Assembly: GCA_001803235.1 (NCBI GenBank)
Contig: MHBL01000368.1
Span: forward strand, 1-33,178
From: Lentisphaerae bacterium RIFOXYA12_64_32
GTDB taxonomy: Bacteria > Verrucomicrobiota > Lentisphaeria > Oligosphaerales > YB12-FULL-65-16
Direction: 5' to 3'
DNA length: 33,178 nucleotides
Shown: in pieces, positions 7,904 to 17,270 of the stretch
Numbering within the stretch: position 1 is the first letter of the stretch
Layout: each line of letters starts with the position of its first letter
Made by a program: the position numbers and the translations under genes
Notes under the pieces: model-generated
Database searches by the model: none
The model's input: the letters and a program-made list of their open reading frames with translations, nothing else
Told to the model about the DNA's origin: nothing

Positions 7904-9856
7904 TCATGCCCGGGGCAGGAAGACGAAGAACTCGGTGCCTTTGCCGACTTCGCTCTCAACGTGGATCCAGCCGTTGTGATTGCCGACGCAGCCGTAGGCC
8001 ATGGCCAGGCCCATGCCGGTGCCTTTGCCGACATCTTTGGTGGTAAAGAATGGGTCGAAGATGTGCTGCCGGATATCCTCGGGGATGCCGACCCCGTCGT
8101 CCTTGACCCGGACGCAGACGTAATGCCCCGGTTCGTGGCCGGGGTCGGTTCGGCGGTCCCAGCCTGGCATATGCGCGGCCGCCGGTTCGGCGCGGAGCAC
8201 GATCTTGCCTTGGCCGCCGTGTTCCTGGACGGCGTCGCGGGCGTTGATGAGCAGGTTCAGGACGACCTGCTGCAGTTGGGTGTGGTCGCCGGCTACGTGC
8301 ATTTCAACGGGGGCCGTAATCACCTTGAACGTGACATTCTTCTGGACCAGCGGCTCGAACAGGATGCGGGCGTGTTCCAGGACCGTGGCGATGTTGAGCG
8401 TTTCGCTGCGGTATTTGCCTTTGCGCGCGAACCCGAGCAACTGACTGGTCAGCCCGGATGCTCGGGAGACGGCTTCCGAGATGTTCCGCAGCAACGACTT
8501 GTGCGTTGACGTGAGCCCTTTCTGGTGCTCCAGGCCGTCCAGGCTGCCCTGAATGGTGTGCAGCAGGTTGTTGAAATCGTGGGCGACGCCTCCGGCCAAC
8601 TGCCCGATGGATTCCAGGCGTTGGGCGTGCATGAGTTCGGCCTGCAGCTCCTGGTGCTCCTTCTCCATGCGGCGCCGCTCGGTGACGTCACGGGCGGTGA
8701 CGACAGCAACGGGGTGCTCATCCAGTTCGGCGCGTGAGATGTGAACATCGAGGTTGAGCGTGCTGCCATCGGCGGCGGTGGCTTCCCAGTCCCGGTGGAC
8801 CAGCGGCCGGGGTGCGGTGGCGCTCGCTTCGGCGAAGGACGTGCCTGAGGTCTCGGTGACGGGATGAAGTTCGGTCCAGACGTCCTGCCACTTGCACGGC
8901 TTGCCCTCCGGCTCTTTCATGATGTCGGGCAGTACAAAGTTCACGTCGCCAGGCGCGCGGTGGAGCCCGCGCAGGCCCGCTTCGTTGGCATTCAGAACGC
9001 GTCCGTCCGGGGCGAGGATAAAGATCAAGTCGCTGCTGTTCTGAATGACGACGCGGTAGCGCCCTTCCCATTCGCGGAGGTGGCGCTGCAGTTCCATGGC
9101 TTTGCCGTAGCCGCCGAAGAAGGCGACGACGATGTCCAGGGGACGTCGTCTGCCGGAGGATGGGACGTTGCACATGTGCAGGTAGACGCTGGCCAGGACG
9201 CTGAGCCAGACCATGACCAAGGCACGGGCCAGGTAGCTCATGCGCAACTGTTCCCACCAGTCGCTCAGTTGCGGCGCCGCGATGAGCTGGTAGACGAAGG
9301 AGTCCACAACCTGGGCGAAGATAAGGGTTCCCAGAACACTGACGAACAGGCGGCAGTTGCGGTTGTGAAGGATCTGGAACATGATGGGCAGAACGAAGAG
9401 GTCGGCCACTTGAGCCGCCGAGGAGGCAAGGACCGTGCGCCGGCTCTGCAGGAACAGGGATTCGACGTAGAGCGTGGCTCCGGGGCTGGCCGCTGAGTAA
9501 CCCTCCCAGGTGCACTGGCTGGCGGTGAGGTGCGCCAGGTAGAAATACATCAGGAGAACGCCGAGCAGCCCGAGGATCATGCGCTGTGCTTCGAGAGTTC
9601 CGTCGATGATGTAGACGATCAGGATGGCGACCATGTACGGGGCCAGAAGCGTGGCGTTGCCGAGGTTGATCTGGAAGCCTTCCAGACCGGGATCAAAGAA
9701 GAGCTTGGCCGAACTGATGATTTGGCCGAGGACAAAGAACATGCCCAAGGCAAGATAGAAAGCCGGACTGCCGATCGAGCGCTTCAAGCTGTGAAGCAGC
9801 AGGATCGACACCATGACGAAGGTCAGTTCAAGGCACGCCAGAGACAGTGCACCCAT
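7904..9856 (-). CDS. membrane PAS sensor histidine kinase with VUT-like N-terminal domain
   Basis: A 650-residue sensor kinase. Residues 1-230 form a multi-spanning membrane domain with segments near 5-22, 33-50, 68-110, 150-162, 170-192 and 207-228. The stretch ADLFVLPIMFQILHN, then LIFAQVVDSFVYQL, resembles the VUT/YhhQ-type (queuosine-precursor transporter-like) fold, so the sensor may be a repurposed transporter domain. A PAS domain covers about 265-395 and ends in VTARDVTERRR. The HisKA domain has phosphoacceptor H426 in AGGVAHDFNNLL. The ATPase domain shows the N box (N534/N538), G1 (DDGVG, 586-590), F box (FDPFFTTK) and G2 (KGTGMGLA, 611-618), all intact. There is no receiver domain, and no response regulator gene is in the window, so it is an orphan. 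Signal and target are unknown. Confidence 0.88.
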   Translation of the reverse strand: MGALSLACLELTFVMVSILLLHSLKRSIGSPAFYLALGMFFVLGQIISSAKLFFDPGLEGFQINLGNATLLAPYMVAILIVYIIDGTLEAQRMILGLLGVLLMYFYLAHLTASQCTWEGYSAASPGATLYVESLFLQSRRTVLASSAAQVADLFVLPIMFQILHNRNCRLFVSVLGTLIFAQVVDSFVYQLIAAPQLSDWWEQLRMSYLARALVMVWLSVLASVYLHMCNVPSSGRRRPLDIVVAFFGGYGKAMELQRHLREWEGRYRVVIQNSSDLIFILAPDGRVLNANEAGLRGLHRAPGDVNFVLPDIMKEPEGKPCKWQDVWTELHPVTETSGTSFAEASATAPRPLVHRDWEATAADGSTLNLDVHISRAELDEHPVAVVTARDVTERRRMEKEHQELQAELMHAQRLESIGQLAGGVAHDFNNLLHTIQGSLDGLEHQKGLTSTHKSLLRNISEAVSRASGLTSQLLGFARKGKYRSETLNIATVLEHARILFEPLVQKNVTFKVITAPVEMHVAGDHTQLQQVVLNLLINARDAVQEHGGQGKIVLRAEPAAAHMPGWDRRTDPGHEPGHYVCVRVKDDGVGIPEDIRQHIFDPFFTTKDVGKGTGMGLAMAYGCVGNHNGWIHVESEVGKGTEFFVFLPRA

Positions 9857-10023
9857 GGCGGGCTTCAGCCTCCCTGCCCACGTTCCTGGGCTTCGCGGGT
9901 ACGTGGGACGTGGTTCGGTGGCACCTCAGACGGTGGGGACATCCCGGCAGGTGGGGCCGCTCAACCGTCGTAGGTGGCGACCGGAGCGGTGAATATCCCC
10001 CCCCTGGTCGGCCCTCCATGCCG

Positions 10024-12042
10024 TCAGGACGCAGCAGGCGCATCCTTCTTCTCTTTGTCGTCCCCGGTCGCTGGAGTGGCGCCCCCGGCGACTTGCGCTT
10101 CGGGCTGCTTTTCGTCGGTTTTAGCCTTCTCGGATTTTGCCTCACTCGGCTTCGCTTCGGCCTTCCCCTGTTCGGCCGGCGGTTCCGAAGGCTTGTCGGG
10201 CTTGCTCTCTGCCTTTGCGTCCGACGCAGAACGGCTTTTTCCATCTGCAGGTTTTTCTTCGGGTTTGGGCGCTGCCGGCGCCTCTGCCGGCTTGGTTTCG
10301 GCGTCTTTCTTCTCCGAGGGCGCCGAAGCGGCCGTTCCCGCGGTTGGTTTTGCCTCGTCCTTGGAGTCGGTCGGGCCACCTTTCTTCTTCTTCCTGCCCA
10401 TTTGGGCCATGATGGTGGCTGCCTTGTCCGATTTCGGGGCTGCGGTTTCCTTCCCGCCTTTCTGCGGTTCGCTGCTGCCGGCGTCTGGTCTTGTGCCTTT
10501 CTTCGGTTCTGGAGTCCCCGGGCCAGTCTTGCCCTTGCCCGCCGCGCCAGTGCCTTTGTCGGTGCCGTTGGTGGGGATGGGCGGTTTCTTGTAGTAGCCG
10601 GCAATGGCACGGAATGACACGATCAGGACATAGAGGTCGACCACGATCAGGACGCTGGTCCAGACAGTGCCGAAGATGCCCGGCTTGATCTTGATCAGAA
10701 TATAGAGGAAGTACGCCAGCAGCAGCCAGGACCCCAGGTCGGCGGCCAGCAAACGTCGGGCTTCACGCTTGGCCGCTTCCTTGATCTCTGCCTTTTTGGC
10801 CTGGATGTGACCCTTGCGCTGGGCCTCAATCTCGCGGGTGCGCTCTCGCGCCTCCTTGGCGCTGAGCGTGACGGTGTCCTTCATTTCGCCGGGGCCGGCC
10901 GTCTTCTCCGCGGTCTTGAGTTTCTCTTCCTGATCCTGAAGTCTCTTCTTGAGGGCTTCGATCTCGTCTTGGGATCTCTTCTTGAGCGCGTCTGCTTCTT
11001 CCTGCAGTTTCTTCTTTTGGGCTTCGGCCTCCTCCTGGTGCTTCTTCTTTTGCGCCTCGAGTTCCTCTGCCGGTTTGAGGCTAAGCTTGAGCGATTCTTC
11101 CCTGGCCTTGGCGCGGATTTCCTCCGCTTCCTTCTCGGCCTTCAATCTCAGTTCCGTAGCCACCTTCTCGGCATCTCTGGCGAAATTCTCCTCCGCAAGT
11201 TTTCGGACCTGTTCGGCTTCCTGCTTTGCCTTGTCTACGGTCTGTTTGGTTTCCTGCTCGGCCTTTTCGCGCGCTTCCCTGGTGATGCGCTCCGCATCCT
11301 TTTCGGCTTTGACCCTAGCCTCCGCAGCCATTTTGTCGGCTTCGGCAAGGAGCCCGTCCTGAATCTCCTTGCGGACGCGTTCCGCATCTTCTTTGGCCTT
11401 TTGCAGGATCTGGTTGGCTTCTTGCTCAGCCTTTGTGCGGATCTCCGTGCCGAATCGCTCGGCTTCCCGCAGCAGATTGGCCTCCGATTCCTTGCGAATT
11501 GACTCGGCCTCGTCCTGGGCTGCCTGTCGGGCGCTCTGAAGGATGCGCCGGGCATCCTCTTCTGCTGCCTGAAGGGTCTTGCGGGCCTGGTCCTCGGCAG
11601 TGAGCCGGGCGTCTTTGAGGATGAGGTCAGCCTCTTTCTTTGCCTGTTCGCGGGACGTGGTGATGAGCTGTTCCTGAATCTCGCGGGCGACGGCCATTCC
11701 GCCTCCCGTGTCGGTCTGCAACCCAACGGGCGGTGGTTGCACGATGGGCGCCACCGAGGACCCGATGGGCGGGGGCAGGGGCTTGGAGCCAGTGTCGGAC
11801 ATTTCCCCAAACTTGCGGATGGGGCGTGCGACCTTGAGGCCCTGGAAGGTGCGGGCGGGGGTGGTCGTCCGGTACGGAGTGTGAACGGACGAAGGTGTGA
11901 GGCCGGTGTTGGTTTCGATGCCGCCGCCGCTGGCCCGCTCTTCGGTCATCGCGATCTTGCAGACCGGGCACTTGAGGGTATCGACGGGGCCGTCCAGGGT
12001 CATCCTGGCGCCACACTTGGTGCACGAGTATGTGATCGCCAT
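10024..12042 (-). CDS. zinc-ribbon, coiled-coil, two-helix membrane protein
   Basis: A 672-residue protein of unusual architecture. Residues 1-30 are a zinc ribbon with C7, C10, C25 and C28 (CTKC and CPVC). Residues 31-115 are Pro/Thr-rich linker. Residues about 120-420 are a very long charged coiled coil built from repeated patterns such as KAEQEANQILQKAKEDAER and KAEKEAEEIRAKAREE, with Ala at regular spacing, like ATP synthase subunit b or DivIVA-type stalks. Two transmembrane helices follow (about 437-454 and 462-482), and then a 180-residue Lys/Ala/Pro/Glu-rich tail. No enzyme domain is present. A cytoplasmic scaffold tethered to the membrane is a reasonable inference. The start at 12042 has GGAGAGG upstream. 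Composition resembles the two exported helical proteins at 20.4-22.0 kb, though I see no sequence match. Confidence 0.8.
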   Translation of the reverse strand: MAITYSCTKCGARMTLDGPVDTLKCPVCKIAMTEERASGGGIETNTGLTPSSVHTPYRTTTPARTFQGLKVARPIRKFGEMSDTGSKPLPPPIGSSVAPIVQPPPVGLQTDTGGGMAVAREIQEQLITTSREQAKKEADLILKDARLTAEDQARKTLQAAEEDARRILQSARQAAQDEAESIRKESEANLLREAERFGTEIRTKAEQEANQILQKAKEDAERVRKEIQDGLLAEADKMAAEARVKAEKDAERITREAREKAEQETKQTVDKAKQEAEQVRKLAEENFARDAEKVATELRLKAEKEAEEIRAKAREESLKLSLKPAEELEAQKKKHQEEAEAQKKKLQEEADALKKRSQDEIEALKKRLQDQEEKLKTAEKTAGPGEMKDTVTLSAKEARERTREIEAQRKGHIQAKKAEIKEAAKREARRLLAADLGSWLLLAYFLYILIKIKPGIFGTVWTSVLIVVDLYVLIVSFRAIAGYYKKPPIPTNGTDKGTGAAGKGKTGPGTPEPKKGTRPDAGSSEPQKGGKETAAPKSDKAATIMAQMGRKKKKGGPTDSKDEAKPTAGTAASAPSEKKDAETKPAEAPAAPKPEEKPADGKSRSASDAKAESKPDKPSEPPAEQGKAEAKPSEAKSEKAKTDEKQPEAQVAGGATPATGDDKEKKDAPAAS

Positions 12043-12263
12043 ACCGAGTCTATCCTCTCCTCACAAGCGTCTGGCGATTGGCCGTCCGAATTTGGCCTTT
12101 CGGAATACGCCCCCGCGCGCGGAGGCACAAAATCACGGGCCACGCCCGGATGCGAATCCAAAACAGAGCAACGTAATACGCTTCTGAACTTTCTCAACTT
12201 GGGCGCGCACGGAAAGTCCCGCCCTCCTGACACTACAGGTCTCCTGGCCTTGGCGTCAAGCCC

Positions 12264-12292
12264 CGCCCCAAACGGAGCTTCGGCTTGGGGCG
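12264..12292 (-). terminator. hairpin downstream of ileS, possible terminator
   Basis: CGCCCCAA and TTGGGGCG form a perfect 8-base stem around a 13-base loop, 44 bases past the ileS stop. There is no clear U-tract, so termination strength is uncertain. The hairpin is symmetrical and could also serve the opposite strand. The rest of the 12043-12335 gap holds no gene. Confidence 0.45.
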
Positions 12293-12335
12293 CCACCCGC
12301 CCGGTCAACGGGTCGCCATTGTCCGCCCGACGGCA

Positions 12336-15300
12336 CTAGGCCCTGGCGATGGCGAACCGACATTCCTGTCCGTTGATGTCCACCGGTTCGGCGTCCGGCA
12401 GCGTTCCTGTTGTGACGCGGTCGGCCAGGGTTTCGTTGCGCACGTACTCGTCATACTCGGCGAGTGCGGTCGTCCCGTCGGGCGGAAGCTGACACGTCAC
12501 GACGATGCGGTCCGTTACCTGCAAATCGGCATCCTTGCGCATATTCTGCACGCGGCTGACGATTTCGCGGGCCCAGCCTTCCCGAATCAGGGAATCGCTG
12601 AGTCGAGTGTCGAGGGCGACGGTGATGTCTCCTTCGTTGGCGACCGAGAGGCCCTCTTTCTCTCGGCGCTGGATGGTCACGTCCTCGGTCGTCAGGCGCA
12701 GCAGTTGTTCATCCCCGATGTCCACGCTGACTTCGCCGGTCTTGCGGAGCGTCGCGAGTTGTGCCGTGGGCATCTTCTCGATCGTCGCGGCGGCTGCCCG
12801 CATGCGTGCCCCGAGTTTCGGGCCGAGTTTCTTGAAATTGGCCTTGCAGGACAGTTCCACCAGGTCTTCTTCATCGGCGCGGATGCGGACGCTGCGGACG
12901 TTGAGTTCCTCGGCGATGAGGGAACTCATGCTTTGGAGGTCGTCTCGAATGTTGTCGGCCGCGGCCACCAGTGTGGCTTCGGCCAGGGGCTGGCGCACGC
13001 GCAGGTTGGCCTGGGTTCGGAGGTAACGGCCGAGCGAGACTGCCGACATGGTGTGCGCCATGCACTGGTTGAGCCGTTCGTCACGGTGGGCGCTGCTTGC
13101 ACGCGGGTAGTCGCAGAGGTGCACCGACTCGGGCATCTGCGGCGTGCGCAGGTTCCGGTACATGCTCTCGGTAACAAACGGGATGAAGGGCGCTGCCAGT
13201 TCGGAAAAGGTGACCAGGACGTAATGCAGCGTTTCGTAGGCCTGCGCCTTGTCGGTGTCGTTCTGACTCTTCCAGAACCGGCGCCGGCTGCGTCGGATGT
13301 ACCAGTTGGTCAGATCCTCGATGAACCCGGTGAAGCGTAGGGCGGCCCGTTGCAGGTCGTAGTTGTCCATGTCGACACGCACCTGGCGGGTCGTGTCTTC
13401 GAGCCGCGACAGGACCCAGCGGTCGAGGAGGTGGGCGGGTTCGGCGGGTGGCTGCGCCACCGGCCCGGCGGGACGCCAGTTGTCCACCCGCGCATAGGTC
13501 ACGAAGAAACTGTAGGCGTTCCACAACGGCAGGATAACGGTGCGCATGACCTCGCGTACGGCTTTCTCGCTGAAGCGCAGGTCTTCGGCCCGCACCACAG
13601 GCGATGACAGCAGGCAGAGCCGGAGCGCGTCAGCCCCGTAATGGTTCATGATCTCCATGGGATCGGGGTAGTTCTTCAGGCGCTTCGACATCTTGCGCCC
13701 GTCTTCGGCCAGGACCAGACCGTTGACCACCACGTTGCGGAAGGGCGGCTTGTCGAACAGGGCGGCGCCGAGCACGACGAGGGTATAGAACCAGCCTCGG
13801 GTCTGGTCAAGCCCCTCGGCGATGAAGTCGGCGGGGAAGTGCGCCTCCACATGCGCTTTGTTCTCGAACGGGTAATGGTGCTGGGCGTAGGGCATGGAGC
13901 CGCTTTCGAACCAGCAGTCGAGCACCTGCGGGACCCGCCGCAGTGTGCCGAGGCCTCGGCTCGACGGGACTTGCAGGTCATCGACGTAGTGTTTGTGGAT
14001 ATCGTCCAGATGTTTTCCGCTCAGTTGTTCGAGTTCGGCGACCGAACCGACGCAGATGGTCTCGCTGCCGTCTTCCGAGCGCCACACGGGCAGAGGGCAG
14101 CCCCAATAGCGGTTGCGGCTTACGGCCCAGTCATGGACGTTTTCCAGCCACTTTCCGAACCGGCCGTCGCGCAGGTGCTCCGGGACCCAGTGGATCTGGG
14201 CGTTGGCCTGCAGCATTTTCTCCTTAATGCTCTCGACGCGAACGAACCAGGTGGACACGGCGCGGTAGATCAGTGGCGACTCGCACCGCCAGCAGTGCGG
14301 GTAGCTGTGCTGGCAGGTGGTCTTGTGAATGAGTTTGCCTTCGTGTTTCAGGCGCCGCATGATGTCATCGTCGGCGTCCTTGACCATCTTTCCGGCGTAA
14401 TCTGGAACGTCGGCGGTGAAGCGGCACTCTGCGTCGATCGGGCAAACCATGGGCAGGCCTTCGCGTCGCGCGACCTCCGCGTCCTCCTCGCCGAAGCCTG
14501 GGGCCATGTGCACGATACCCGTGCCGTCTTCGGTGGAGACAAACGCGGCGGGCACGATCCGGAACGCGCCTTCGGCGGCGAGGTGGGCAAAATCGGGGAA
14601 CAACGGCACGTAGCGTTGACCGACGAGTCGCGCCCCGGGAAAGCGTTCGACCACGTTCGGGGCCTGATTCTTGTAGTACACGTCCACGCGTGCCGCCGCC
14701 ATGATGTACTGGTCGGCGCCGTCCTGGATGCATACGTACTCGACCTCCGGGTGCACGGCCAGGCCGGTATTGGACGGCAGTGTCCACGGCGTGGTGGTCC
14801 ACGCCAGGAAGAAACGGTGCGGGTCTGTTGCGCTTTGGAATCGAAGGGTTATCGAGGGGTCCTTGACCTCCTCGTAGCCCTGGTTGGCTTCAAAGTTGGA
14901 GAGCGGCGTGGCGCAGCGGGGGCAGTAGGGAAGGATCTTGTGTCCTTCGTAGATGAGTCCCTTGTCCCACAGTTGCTTGAACACCCACCAGATCGACTCC
15001 ATGTAACCGAGGTCCATGGTGCGGTAGCCGCGTCGAAAATCGACCCAACGACCCATGCGTTCGACGATATTCTCCCACTCCTGCGTGTAGCGCAGGACAA
15101 TGCTGCGACAGGCTTCGTTGAAGCGGGCGACTCCGTAGGCCTCGATCTCATGTTTGCTGCAGATGCCCAGTTCTTTCTCCACCTCGTTCTCGACCGGCAG
15201 GCCGTGGCAGTCCCAGCCGAACGTGCGGTCAACGTAGCGTCCGCACATGGTCTGGTAACGAGGAACCACATCCTTCAAGGTACCGGCGAGCAGGTGGCCG

Positions 15301-15467
15301 TAGTGCGGCAGGCCGGTGGCGAACGGCGGCCCGTCGTAGAAGACGTACTTGGGTTGATCCCGGCGGAGTTCGAGGGACTTTTCGAATGTGCGGTGTTCGC
15401 GCCAGAACTTGAGGATGGTCGTTTCCATCTCAGAGAACGAGACCTGGCTTTTCACAGGGTCAAACAT
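12336..15467 (-). CDS. ileS: isoleucyl-tRNA synthetase, type-2-like
   Basis: A 1043-residue class I aminoacyl-tRNA synthetase that charges tRNA-Ile. The Rossmann active site has the HIGH-type motif as HYGH (residues 55-58), followed by FGWDCHGLPVENEVEKELG. The second signature is KMSKR at 592-596, in DGRKMSKRLKNYPDP. The editing domain lies between, with TTTPWTLPSNTGLAV conserved. The anticodon-binding domain follows (about 690-850), with NWYIRRSRRRFW. HYGH together with KMSKR and the length point to the eukaryote-like type 2 IleRS, many members of which resist mupirocin; resistance here is inference. The start at 15467 is preceded by GGTGAGG. The gene is alone on its strand between a membrane-protein group and the coiled-coil gene. 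No T-box leader is seen upstream. Confidence 0.97.
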   Translation of the reverse strand: MFDPVKSQVSFSEMETTILKFWREHRTFEKSLELRRDQPKYVFYDGPPFATGLPHYGHLLAGTLKDVVPRYQTMCGRYVDRTFGWDCHGLPVENEVEKELGICSKHEIEAYGVARFNEACRSIVLRYTQEWENIVERMGRWVDFRRGYRTMDLGYMESIWWVFKQLWDKGLIYEGHKILPYCPRCATPLSNFEANQGYEEVKDPSITLRFQSATDPHRFFLAWTTTPWTLPSNTGLAVHPEVEYVCIQDGADQYIMAAARVDVYYKNQAPNVVERFPGARLVGQRYVPLFPDFAHLAAEGAFRIVPAAFVSTEDGTGIVHMAPGFGEEDAEVARREGLPMVCPIDAECRFTADVPDYAGKMVKDADDDIMRRLKHEGKLIHKTTCQHSYPHCWRCESPLIYRAVSTWFVRVESIKEKMLQANAQIHWVPEHLRDGRFGKWLENVHDWAVSRNRYWGCPLPVWRSEDGSETICVGSVAELEQLSGKHLDDIHKHYVDDLQVPSSRGLGTLRRVPQVLDCWFESGSMPYAQHHYPFENKAHVEAHFPADFIAEGLDQTRGWFYTLVVLGAALFDKPPFRNVVVNGLVLAEDGRKMSKRLKNYPDPMEIMNHYGADALRLCLLSSPVVRAEDLRFSEKAVREVMRTVILPLWNAYSFFVTYARVDNWRPAGPVAQPPAEPAHLLDRWVLSRLEDTTRQVRVDMDNYDLQRAALRFTGFIEDLTNWYIRRSRRRFWKSQNDTDKAQAYETLHYVLVTFSELAAPFIPFVTESMYRNLRTPQMPESVHLCDYPRASSAHRDERLNQCMAHTMSAVSLGRYLRTQANLRVRQPLAEATLVAAADNIRDDLQSMSSLIAEELNVRSVRIRADEEDLVELSCKANFKKLGPKLGARMRAAAATIEKMPTAQLATLRKTGEVSVDIGDEQLLRLTTEDVTIQRREKEGLSVANEGDITVALDTRLSDSLIREGWAREIVSRVQNMRKDADLQVTDRIVVTCQLPPDGTTALAEYDEYVRNETLADRVTTGTLPDAEPVDINGQECRFAIARA

Positions 15468-15494
15468 GGTACCTCACCGGTCAAATTCAGGTTG

Positions 15495-15523
15495 CTTAGG
15501 CTGAAGGCTGTTAGGCTGTAGGC
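15495..15523. repeat. short degenerate tandem repeat of TTAGGCTG units
   Basis: TTAGGCTG, AAGGCTG, TTAGGCTG and TAGGC follow in tandem 28 bases before the ileS start. The complementary vocabulary (CTACAGGCTACAGCC) recurs at about 22672-22700. Such short decaying tandem units are likely neutral intergenic sequence; the surrounding 15468-15680 gap holds nothing else I can name. Confidence 0.5.
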
Positions 15524-15680
15524 ATCCGAGCCGTGACATGGGCTGGCCCGCGGTTTCACGATCAGATTGGAACACGATCCATTCAGACGCTTGGAACGTC
15601 GCGTGATCTCAGGCGTCATTCTCTTCTCTTGTCTATGACCGATCCACCTAAAGCCGACATGATTGGCTACTTCCAGTCAC

Positions 15681-16295
15681 TCAGGCCACCGCCTTGCAGC
15701 CGGTTATTTTGGCGTAGGGGATGCGGATCGTCTGGTTCGTCCCGTCTTCGGCCTGAGTTTGAATGACGACCGCGTTGGGCAGGGCTTCGACAATGCGCTG
15801 GGCTGTGGCTTCGGTGTCGCCGAAGGTGATGCACCATGGGCCGGTGGGATTGCCGTCCTTGTCCAAGGAAATCCTCTTGAAGTAGGCCAGGTCGAACTCG
15901 GATTTCTCCGCTGCTGCCTTCTGGCCTGTGGCGGTCCCCTCCTCGTTGAGTCGACGTGCGGCAGCCTCCTGTTCCTCCTTCTCCTGCTTTTCCTTCCAGG
16001 CCTGTTCCCGCTCCTTGGCGCCTTTCACGTCCATGGCGAAAAGAATGAAGATGGGATAGACGCCCGGGATGAAAAAGCCGAGGATGAAGTGGCGTTTCAT
16101 GAAATGGCGGCGCGCCTCGGCGATGGCGCCAGCCCAGCAGCCGGACCCGACCATGAACGTGAGGATGATGACGATCGCGGCGACGATGGGCAGGTCCGGT
16201 CTGAGTTCGGCCTCCGCGGTCGCCCCGGCAAAGTAGCGGACGATGTTGCTGAGCACATCGAAGATCGTCTGAATGATTTCAATGACAACATCCAT
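15681..16295 (-). CDS. hypothetical two-helix membrane protein
   Basis: A 204-residue protein I cannot assign. An amphipathic N-terminus (1-25) is followed by two transmembrane helices (about 37-57, LPIVAAIVIILTFMVGSGCW, and 70-87, FILGFFIPGVYPIFILFAMD). Then comes a highly charged helix (89-115) and a compact soluble C-terminal domain (about 133-204) with FDLAYFKRISLDKDGNPTG and NQTIRIPYAKITGCKAV. With both termini on one side, the tail is probably cytoplasmic. AGGAAAGGA lies just upstream of the ATG. It is the last gene of a minus-strand group led by def and the DUF1189-like membrane gene, 37 bases after the latter. No catalytic motif is visible. Confidence 0.7.
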   Translation of the reverse strand: MDVVIEIIQTIFDVLSNIVRYFAGATAEAELRPDLPIVAAIVIILTFMVGSGCWAGAIAEARRHFMKRHFILGFFIPGVYPIFILFAMDVKGAKEREQAWKEKQEKEEQEAAARRLNEEGTATGQKAAAEKSEFDLAYFKRISLDKDGNPTGPWCITFGDTEATAQRIVEALPNAVVIQTQAEDGTNQTIRIPYAKITGCKAVA

Positions 16296-16332
16296 GGTCC
16301 ATTCCTTTCCTGGACGGCCCCGGTCTCACGTT

Positions 16333-17265
16333 TCACCACAAGTCGTCAGAGGACCCACCCCGATCGTCGGTCTTCTCTCCTGGCGGTTTGGCCTTGGCGA
16401 AGATCACAAAAAGATACACCACGAAAGAGCCCACGAACGCCGTGCTCAAGTCCAGGAACGGGAAGTCCAATGCCGCGTAAACCGTGGCGACGACCAGCGG
16501 CGGGACGCTCGCCAACAGATGGAACCCGAGCACGCTCGGGAACCCGTTCATGGTCAGTGGACTGCGCAGGACGAACGTGACCAATGAAAACGTTACCGCG
16601 TACATGATGACGCAGAGGAAGACCGACAGGACTTCCCGGAGGCAAAGCAGGGGGAGTGAATTGAAAACCATCTGTCGCGTGTCACGCCGCACCCGTTCGC
16701 CCTGTAACTTGAGCCCGTCTGGCCACAGGCGCTCCAATTTCACGACTCCTCCCACCTTGCCTTTCTCGACCAGTGGCATGACGACGGTCTTTTCCTGGGG
16801 GTGCCGCCACCAGACCTGCACATTCTCAGGCTCGATCCAGAAGCCTTGCTTCTCCGGCCCCGTCAGATCGTCTACCGCGAACTCGGTTCCGGTTGGGACG
16901 AAATCGACGCGGATCCCGCGGTGCCGGGTGGTGTAGGGCAGGTTGGCCGGTTTGGCCCAGTGAAGGCGCCCATCCTCCACCCAGACCGTCTCCATCTCCT
17001 GAGCGAACCATTCCGCCCAGTCCTGTGTCACCACCAATGCGCGCGGGACTTTGGCCAGACCCAAGCCGACGCCGCACACCAGGCAGGCCAACGTCAGGAA
17101 CCGGAACGCCTTGCCCGGCGCGATTTTCTGGGCCGCGAGGTTCGCCACAATCTGTGGCTGAAAGAACAGTCCGAACAGCAGTTTCCCGAATGGCGGCACG
17201 CCCTGCCGTTCCGTGGCTACGGCAGTGTTTCCCGGGGGGGGAGATATCGTGCGAGGGTTCTGCAC
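16333..17265 (-). CDS. DUF1189-like membrane protein
   Basis: A protein of about 310 residues with the layout of DUF1189-type membrane proteins: a first transmembrane helix near 52-72 (FLTLACLVCGVGLGLAKV), an extracytoplasmic domain of about 130 residues (75-200) containing TRHRGIRVDFVPTGTEFAV and WIEPENVQVWWRH, then three or four helices in the last 110 residues (LLCLREVLSVFLCVIMYAV, SLVTFVLR, LGFHLLASVPPLVVATVYAA, AFVGSFVVYLFVIFAK). The start used here is a GTG at 17265, only 5 bases after the def stop; a downstream start is possible. Tight spacing implies cotranscription with def. Function is unknown in this family; envelope homeostasis is a guess. The tail is hydrophilic and acidic. Confidence 0.72.
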   Translation of the reverse strand: MQNPRTISPPPGNTAVATERQGVPPFGKLLFGLFFQPQIVANLAAQKIAPGKAFRFLTLACLVCGVGLGLAKVPRALVVTQDWAEWFAQEMETVWVEDGRLHWAKPANLPYTTRHRGIRVDFVPTGTEFAVDDLTGPEKQGFWIEPENVQVWWRHPQEKTVVMPLVEKGKVGGVVKLERLWPDGLKLQGERVRRDTRQMVFNSLPLLCLREVLSVFLCVIMYAVTFSLVTFVLRSPLTMNGFPSVLGFHLLASVPPLVVATVYAALDFPFLDLSTAFVGSFVVYLFVIFAKAKPPGEKTDDRGGSSDDLW

Positions 17266-17270
17266 CGCAT

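Noticed and set aside
13641..15521. A 626-codon plus-strand open frame
   Set aside because: Antisense shadow of ileS, whose catalytic motifs are unambiguous.
15468..15680. Possible T-box leader for ileS
   Set aside because: No AGGGTGGNACCGCG-type antiterminator sequence and no terminator hairpin; only short TTAGGCTG repeats.
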